Shown one piece after another: positions 1-64,000 of a DNA stretch of 64,000 bases (its first letter is position 1; each line of letters opens with the position of its first letter). The DNA is from Amorphochlora amoebiformis. Taxonomy: Eukaryota; Cercozoa; Chlorarachniophyceae. The position numbers and the translations under genes are program-made. The notes below the pieces were generated by a model. That model searched no databases. It was not told where the DNA came from and worked only from the letters and a program-made list of their open reading frames with translations. The stretch covers positions 372,001 to 436,000 of the forward strand of contig BAAHQB010000094.1 in the NCBI GenBank assembly GCA_054601695.1, in the 5' to 3' direction.

Positions 1-43
1 ATTTACCAGCCGGTAATGTGAAATACCTATAGATATGCACATG

Positions 44-76
<33 letters not shown>

Positions 77-296
77 ATATAATATATATATATCTTAACC
101 TTCACCCTAACCCTAGGGCTAGTTGTAAACAAAAAACCTTAACCCTAACCTTAGCCTAAACCTAACACTAACCCTAACTTGCTGAATCTAACCCTAACCC
201 TAACGCTAACCGTTACCCTAACCCTAACGCTAACCATTACCCTAACCGTAACGCTAACCATTACCCTAACCCTAACCGAAATGTTAACCCTTAGTT

Positions 297-310
<14 letters not shown>
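1..310. repeat. Degenerate telomere-type (CCCTAA) repeats at left end
   Basis: After a short (AT)n run, positions ~94-296 hold many copies and variants of CCCTAA (CCTAACG, CCTAACC, CATTACC). The C-rich strand reads 5'->3' from the left, the orientation expected for a left chromosome end. The array is degenerate rather than a pure cap, so it is subtelomeric or interstitial. I see no gene in it. Confidence 0.8.
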
Positions 311-8612
<8,302 letters not shown>

Positions 8613-8762
8613 GATCCGAAATGACATTCATGAATGAAAACCATTGTCGGAATGGGTCATATAATCTCTCAGAAGCTACAGCTATTACCAGCATTACATC
8701 ATCATATGAAGTTGATCACGGTAATCTAGATTATCATACATATCATGAATCATATATATTGC

Positions 8763-8794
<32 letters not shown>

Positions 8795-9393
8795 GTATAC
8801 ATATACATGTCTAGATGTATATTATATATATATAATATATCATAGTATACATGTGTATATCTAGGTGTCTAGCATTATCTACTCAATGTCAGAGTCAATG
8901 ATTATCCAAGATATAACCAAATCCATGTGTTAAATTCAATTTCCTAGATTTCACTGCTATTTGTATTCTGGTATTATCTAGATTAGTAGTATTAATTTAG
9001 TAAATCGATCATATTATAAACGGTAAATTTGCTGGAAAAACTAGAAAAAAGCATGACTGTATCGAAGTAGTTGTGTATGTCAAGGTCTCAAGGACGCCTA
9101 TATGTATATGTATGTAAATTACTAGTATATGTAATATATATATACATATACTATTCAGTATATATTAAATCTAGTAAATATCAGCACCCGCGAACTGTCT
9201 AGACCGTTATGATCATGGCCTAGACTTAGTATGCTGAGCATAAATGTAACTTGAATAAAGAAAATACAACGATTTAAATGTTTGGTGTACTAGCGACATG
9301 CAATGATAATGATCCGAAAGTTCTAAAATTTTCCGCCCGTTTGCTCAAATTGCAGCCTACCAGGATTCTTCCGTGCAAACTGAAGTTCGTATT
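8613..9393. other. Convergent intergenic region
   Basis: This region lies between the stop codon of the + strand gene (8610-8612) and the stop of the - strand RGS gene (9394-9396). It has moderately complex AT-rich sequence with two (AT)n stretches (~8757-8850 and ~9125-9170). I see no exon with matching splice signals and no RNA gene. Confidence 0.6.
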
Positions 9394-11897
<2,504 letters not shown>

Positions 11898-12473
11898 CTG
11901 GTATGTGTTTTGAGATTGACTTTAAACTCTTCTGTAAGCCTTAGGTTGCGGTTTACGTGGGCTTTTGGAGGGATAAGAAGGAAAAAGACGGCGGAAGTTG
12001 AAGGGTGGGCTTTCGCGCGGAAAGGAAATCGCGGAAATGGCTTCAAGAGGTAATTGCACCCTAGTGCAAGCGTACCCCTAAACCAGTGTGGAGTGCGCGT
12101 TGGGAAGGGTTAATGAATTTTTGGTGATTTTTCCATAAAATTACGTGCAATCGTAAAGTAAACCTATAATAGTTCTGCCTATCCTAAGGTGATTTCGTGT
12201 TACGGAACCCATTGATAAAACAACGGTGGATTTTGAGTAATTTCCTCGAAAAACTGAGTTTTCTTTTTGCTTTGACGGCTTGTTTATGGCGGGTTTGACT
12301 TTGGGCCGGGGGGTCGGATGGATGAATGGATGGGTAGGGTGAAATTGCGGTAAAAAGGCTTGGATTAGGCTACCCTCCAACAAAAGTCCGAACCTGAACC
12401 CCCCCAAGTCTTTTTCCCGCCACTACGCCACAACTCAGCAAAGAAGAAGTCTTCGTGCCGTCACCACAAGAAG
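11898..12473. promoter_or_regulatory. Divergent intergenic region (RGS / SEL1-type genes)
   Basis: 576 bp separate the two divergent start codons. The region has no AT microsatellite, which is unusual here, and is comparatively GC-rich. It probably holds both promoters and 5' UTRs. I see no clear TATA-type element distinguishable from background. The open frames across it on both strands have no splice or homology support. Confidence 0.55.
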
Positions 12474-37453
<24,980 letters not shown>

Positions 37454-37492
37454 ATATTTCTATTTTTGTACGACGTATACATGTATATATAC

Positions 37493-37531
<39 letters not shown>

Positions 37532-37664
37532 CATATATATATATATGTATGTATATACGAACATATATATACGACGTCTACGTGTATATACATACATATA
37601 TATATATATATATAATATGTATATATATACATATATATATATATATTCATACATGGATATCTAC

Positions 37665-37695
<31 letters not shown>

Positions 37696-37777
37696 CCGTC
37701 TTTGTACATACATACGTAAATACACACATACACATATATATGCATATATATATATATATATATATAATATATATATA

Positions 37778-37860
<83 letters not shown>

Positions 37861-38799
37861 ATGACGTACACAACTGCATTATCAGTATATGTATTAAAAA
37901 AAGATTTTGATTATCATATCTGAGTGCTTCTTTTTATATCTCTTTCTGCATATCTCTCAGATTCAGAGAAATATGTTGCCAGAGTTCGACTATGGAAATG
38001 TGTTCAAAATGGTGTTATTTCTCTCGTTCTCTCCCCCTCTCCACCTCTCCCTCTCCCCCTCTCCCCTTCCTCTCCCTCTCCCCCTCTCCCCTTCCTCTCC
38101 CTCTCCCCCTCTCCCCCTTCTCTCCTCTCTCCCACCGTCTTTGTACATACATACGTAAATACACACATACATATATACACATATATATATATATATATTT
38201 TTGTGTATATATATATATATATATTTTCAGTATATATATATATATGATATGACGTATACAACTGCATTATCAGTATATGTATTAAAAAAAGATTTTGTTT
38301 ATCATATCTGAGTGTTTCTTTTCATATCTCTTTCTTCATATCTCTCAGTATCAGGGAAATGCGATGCCAAGTTAGGCAAAAGAAAGATGTTCAAAACGGT
38401 GTTAGTTTTCTCCCCCTCTCTCCCTCTCTCCCTCTCTCCCTCTCCGTCTCTCCCTCTCCCCCCATCTCTCTCTCCCCCCCTCTCCCTCTCCATCTCTCCC
38501 CATCTCACTCTCTCCGTCTCTCCCTCTCTCCCCTACTCCCTCTCTCCCCCTCTCCCTCTCTCCCCCTCTCCCTCTCTCCCCCTCTCCCTCTCTCCCTCTC
38601 TCCCTCTCTTACACTCTCCCTCCCCCTTTCCCTCTCTCCCTACCTCTCCCTACCTCTCCTTCCCTCTCTTTCTATATTTCTCTTTCTCTTTCTCTTTCTC
38701 TTTCTCTTTCTCTTTCTCTTTCTCTTTCCTTCTCTCTCTCTTCTCTCTCCCTCTCTCTCTCCCTCTTCTTTCTGTCTCTCCTCTCTCTCTCTCTCGCTC

Positions 38800-38800
<1 letters not shown>
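37696..38800. repeat. 439-bp tandem duplication with expanded CT arrays
   Basis: A unit starting CCGTCTTTGTACATACATAC occurs at 37696 and again at 38135. Both copies contain GATATGACGTAYACAACTGC, a GTATTAAAAAAAGATTTTG segment, a TCATATCTCTCAG acceptor-like site, ~50 nt of complex sequence, GTGTTA, and a CTCTCCC array. The CT array is ~85 bp in copy 1 and ~390 bp in copy 2, where CCCTCT units give way to (TTTCTC)n. The ~50-nt complex part resembles an exon between cag and gtgtta but is not conserved in frame between copies. Confidence 0.85.
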
Positions 38801-38884
<84 letters not shown>

Positions 38885-39112
38885 TTATATTGTCAATGTA
38901 TATACATGTGTGTATATATATGTATAAATATATATATGTATATATAATAGGATATGTAAAACATATGTGTACAGTTTTTTGATAAAAAACATTACATATA
39001 AATATATAAATAAATATGCATATATATATTATATATATATATATATATATTTCATATCACATCATATCATATCATTACACATCATAAATATAACATAAAT
39101 ATGTATATATAT

Positions 39113-39350
39113 TGTCAGCGTAACAGTGGTAGTTGTCCGATTGACTGTTGTCCGTTTGGATTATGACGAATGATAATGACCAAATTCTCAAGCAAATTCT
39201 CGCGTGTAAGGCCTTCCCTACCTAAGGTCTTCCATTGGAAGGTCTTCCCCTAGGATGACTATTGCTAATTCGCATGCGTAGATTACGAATATGACGGTAG
39301 TCTAGCGATCCGGTGTCTAGTTAAGCTGTAGGTTCCGGTTTACGTTAACA
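39113..39350 (-). mobile_element. 238-bp TGTTA-ended MITE-like element, copy 2 (inverted)
   Basis: Reverse complement of the element at 33129-33366, same length and roughly 96% identical by eye. It runs from TGTCAGCGTAACAG to GTTTACGTTAACA and is flanked by (AT)n on both sides. It lies downstream of the SEL1-type gene. Confidence 0.85.
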
Positions 39351-39431
39351 ATATATATATATATATGTATCATATCATATCATATCATACCATATAATAT
39401 CATATCATATCGTATCATTACAAATCATAAA

Positions 39432-39468
<37 letters not shown>

Positions 39469-39559
39469 GTAAAGGTTTATATATGTATGTATATATATAT
39501 ATATTATAAGTATATATACATATATATATAATATATATGTATATATATATGTGTATATA

Positions 39560-39609
<50 letters not shown>

Positions 39610-39722
39610 AATATATGGATATATACATATATGTATACATGTACATATATAATATTTGTTCGTGTACATAATATATATATATATACATATATATACATAT
39701 ATATATATGCCCTATATAGGTG

Positions 39723-39764
<42 letters not shown>

Positions 39765-39792
39765 CGTGTGTGTTTTTTTTTTTTTAATATCG

Positions 39793-39836
<44 letters not shown>

Positions 39837-40180
39837 GTTTATGTATTTATACACATGATGTGAGTGTATGTGCAAAAGAGTCGGATAAAATATATAGGCG
39901 AGGAAAGGAGGAGCTTCAAGCCTTAATAGGAGGGTGCCACGCACTTAAGCTCGCTCAACACCGATTAGTTTATGTTATATAAGTATGTATAAAATGCGGA
40001 TATAATATGTGCTACATACACACACATATAAATGTTCCTTGAATACAGCATAAGTTCTGGGAGATGGCGCGATAAAATGCTCAAATAAAATATCTTCAGG
40101 AAATATATACACACACACACAGATATATATACATATATATATGTGTGTGTGTGTGTGTAATATATATCCATATATTGTGT

Positions 40181-40218
<38 letters not shown>

Positions 40219-40221
40219 TGT

Positions 40222-40433
40222 TTATATATATGTGATGTCACTAGAGTTACATATTGGTTCCAGAAAGGGAAAAGACATTCCAGAGAAATTCCAGAATGTA
40301 GTAGACACTACCAAAATGTTCTAGAAACTACTAGAAGCGACCAGAGATAGAATATCGAGAATGAAGTCCTATTTTGTAGAATGAAGTCACAGAATTCATC
40401 AAAGCATTGACAAGGAGTTAAACCGGCGTGAAC

Positions 40434-40437
<4 letters not shown>
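40222..40437. mobile_element. Possible element with GTGATGTCAC end
   Basis: A complex island between (AT)n tracts starts GTGATGTCACTAGAG and is rich in short TTCCAGAA/TTCTAGAA palindromic motifs. The setting (a microsatellite-bounded island of ~215 bp) is like the other elements, but I see no clear sequence match, so the assignment is weak. No coding potential. Confidence 0.3.
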
Positions 40438-40464
<27 letters not shown>

Positions 40465-40474
40465 ATTTATACAT

Positions 40475-40515
<41 letters not shown>

Positions 40516-41221
40516 TATTATACAAGAAATATTAGTATTCATGTACATATTATACACATACGTACATTTAAGTATATTTGTACATCTTACATGTCAAAAC
40601 ATATAGATATACCAAATATATTGGATATATATATATATATATATATAACACTTATATAAATATATATTATAAGCGTATAAATTAGGCAATACCTAGAATA
40701 CGTCACGACTATAAAGAGGTGACATATTCCAAAGAAATAAAACTGTATTCCAGACCAAATGATAGTTACTGGATTTGAAATGTACAATTTTTCATGCCTT
40801 AGAGATTTCAATTGTACATCAATGACATTGCACTGACTCCATGCGCGACACAATCATTGCATGAAAGTACTAGAAGTAGCATAAAAGTACCAAAAGTATA
40901 ATTTTGGCTGTACTAGTAATTTTTGTAAGGAGAATTGTCTTGCACGTTTACCTGCTCTTGCTATGCGCCTGGAAAGGTGTTTAAATAATAACTCATTTGA
41001 CAGTCTAAAACTAATCTAATTTTATCTGTAGGCTCGATCAGTACATGGTAATTTCATCTGGACTACAGGTAGCGAGCTAGTGATTTAATCGGTAATGAAT
41101 CATTCAACTTGACATCCACGTGCTTTGAATCGACTGCGAACAAACTGTTGGCATCCAATTACAATATTAGATTAGCCACGGTAGCGCGAGGTCTATTAGC
41201 CAAGTTCTATTAGCGCTAGAT

Positions 41222-46867
<5,646 letters not shown>

Positions 46868-46958
46868 CCCTTCCTTCAAGACCGGACGGAAGCCAGGGCA
46901 CGTGTCAGATCTGTTCTTCTGGGTTCCGGCGACCTTCCGCGATAAGACTGGTTATAGC
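46868..46958. promoter_or_regulatory. Compact bidirectional promoter (MOT1 / LANCL)
   Basis: Only 91 bp separate the divergent start codons of the transporter (46867, -) and the LanC-like gene (46959, +). The segment is GC-rich and free of microsatellite. Both transcripts must start within it or overlap the opposite first exon. No specific factor site is assigned. Confidence 0.6.
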
Positions 46959-54140
<7,182 letters not shown>

Positions 54141-54816
54141 GTGGATCTCAAAGTGGATATTTGTGAACGTGTGCAGTACGCTTACAAGCTGTATGCGACA
54201 TTGTAAATATACATTACGTACTCTATCTGAGGTACTACGCATACATCTCGTATATTCGTGCGGTATATGCATTGTAAGTCCAGAGTCTTTATCAATAAGT
54301 ACACTTACTTATGCATACGCTTTTTGTACTCAAAAAGTAACGCTATACTAATTACCTATAAATACGATCGCATGCAATTAGCATTGCATTCACGCTTTTA
54401 CAGCTTTCAACTTAGTACGTACGTACGTACGTACATAGATTCATAATCTATCACAGGGTTTCGTGCCGTATTTATAGTTGATAGTATGCGTATGACATAT
54501 ACGCACAAGAATGTACCGTATACAGTGCTAAGACTGTACCGTAAGTATGTATATTTACATTGTTGTACACACATTGACGTCATAGGTTGCCGTACATACT
54601 CATATATCACTAGTATCAATCTCGCATACGGTATACGTACGTATGCGTACGTACGTATGCGTACGTACGTATAACAGTTTACGTTTTTACATGCCTACGT
54701 ACACATTAGATACATACTAGACATCATGAGTCCGGATTGATATAACTTCACATGGTATTTCTTCAGCACTCTGCTGACTGTCACAGTGATATATCTAGCG
54801 TATACGTAGAACTTTA

Positions 54817-54875
<59 letters not shown>

Positions 54876-54992
54876 GATATGGTTTGCACTAAATTACGAT
54901 CATGCAACGATATCACAATTGGTTCCTCGTCATACAATTACAGGATTAAAATTTTAAACTTTTATTTAACAGCGCGTGCGCATACACAGATG
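54141..54992. other. Convergent intergenic region with TACG palindromes
   Basis: This lies between the LANCL stop and the HECT-gene stop. It is complex, not microsatellite, over most of its length, with a (TACG)n run at ~54415-54434 and a second cluster ATACGTACGTATGCGTACGT at ~54629-54674. A 58-bp (AT)n lies near 54815-54872. TTTATT at 54961-54966 gives AATAAA on the - strand about 27 nt after the HECT-gene stop, a likely poly(A) signal. No RNA gene was recognised. Confidence 0.6.

Positions 54993-64000
<9,008 letters not shown>

Larger units (their letters stand above)
37454..41221. other. Repeat-rich convergent intergenic region
   Basis: This lies between the stop of the SEL1-type gene (+) and the stop of the MOT1 gene (-). 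It holds (AT)n tracts, a 439-bp tandem duplication with CT arrays (37696-38800), (ATCAT)n-type AT runs at ~39058-39080 and ~39370-39415, MITE copy 2 (39113-39350), and a possible element at 40230-40437. It also has complex unannotated sequence at ~39860-40080 and 40680-41221. No exon with consistent splice signals or RNA gene was found. Confidence 0.65.

Noticed and set aside
37924-38982. Leu-Ser-Pro-rich open frames in CT arrays
   Set aside because: Low-complexity (CTCTCC)n translated; frames differ between the two duplicated units.
40222-40437. Heat-shock-element-like TTCCAGAA/TTCTAGAA cluster
   Set aside because: Short palindromes without regular nGAAn spacing or a nearby promoter. It is more simply a repeat element.
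54141-54992. Possible tRNA or small RNA gene in the convergent gap
   Set aside because: No cloverleaf, A/B box pair or snRNA motif could be drawn from the sequence.

Overview
This window is nuclear DNA from an intron-dense unicellular eukaryote that I cannot place further. The evidence is GT-AG introns, TTAGGG-type telomeric sequence, and opisthokont/alga/amoeba-type protein families. Nothing bacterial is present: no operons, no Shine-Dalgarno context and no CRISPR. Most of the DNA is (AT)n/(ATAT..GT)n microsatellite lying inside introns and between genes. Nearly all long open frames in it (poly Ile-Tyr) are artefacts. The left end has degenerate CCCTAA repeats, so it is probably subtelomeric or carries interstitial telomeric arrays.

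Reading exon by exon with splice-phase bookkeeping gives six genes with 106 exons and about 100 introns. About 10.9 kb is coding by this model. (1) 2462-8612 +: an 11-exon gene for an acidic ~203-aa unknown protein; its first introns are filled with telomere-like repeats. (2) 9394-11897 -: a 7-exon RGS-domain protein with an Arg/Ser/Pro-rich tail, ~333 aa. (3) 12474-37453 +: a ~51-exon gene of ~25 kb for a ~959-aa helical/coiled-coil protein ending in SEL1-like repeats. (4) 41222-46867 -: a 10-exon MOT1-family molybdate transporter, ~482 aa. (5) 46959-54140 +: a 14-exon LanC-like (LANCL) protein, 447 aa. (6) 54993 to beyond the right edge, -: the 3' part of a large HERC-like HECT E3 ubiquitin ligase, at least 13 exons and about 1,205 aa visible.

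The genes alternate in direction: 1 and 2 converge, 2 and 3 diverge across ~576 bp, 3 and 4 converge across a repeat-rich 3.8 kb, 4 and 5 diverge from starts only 91 bp apart, and 5 and 6 converge. They do not form one pathway. The likely functions are G-protein signalling (RGS), molybdate uptake (MOT1), ubiquitin transfer (HECT), LanC-fold chemistry (LANCL) and SEL1 scaffolding.

Between and inside the genes lies a family of short non-autonomous elements with TGTTA...TAACA ends (about 10 copies, several ~237 bp), always embedded in (AT)n. There are also many local tandem or inverted duplications and several CT/GA-rich arrays. The main points of interest are the extreme intron density with micro-exons, a 109-bp near-perfect telomere-repeat foldback inside an intron, the MITE family, and an apparent GA-AG intron in the transporter gene.
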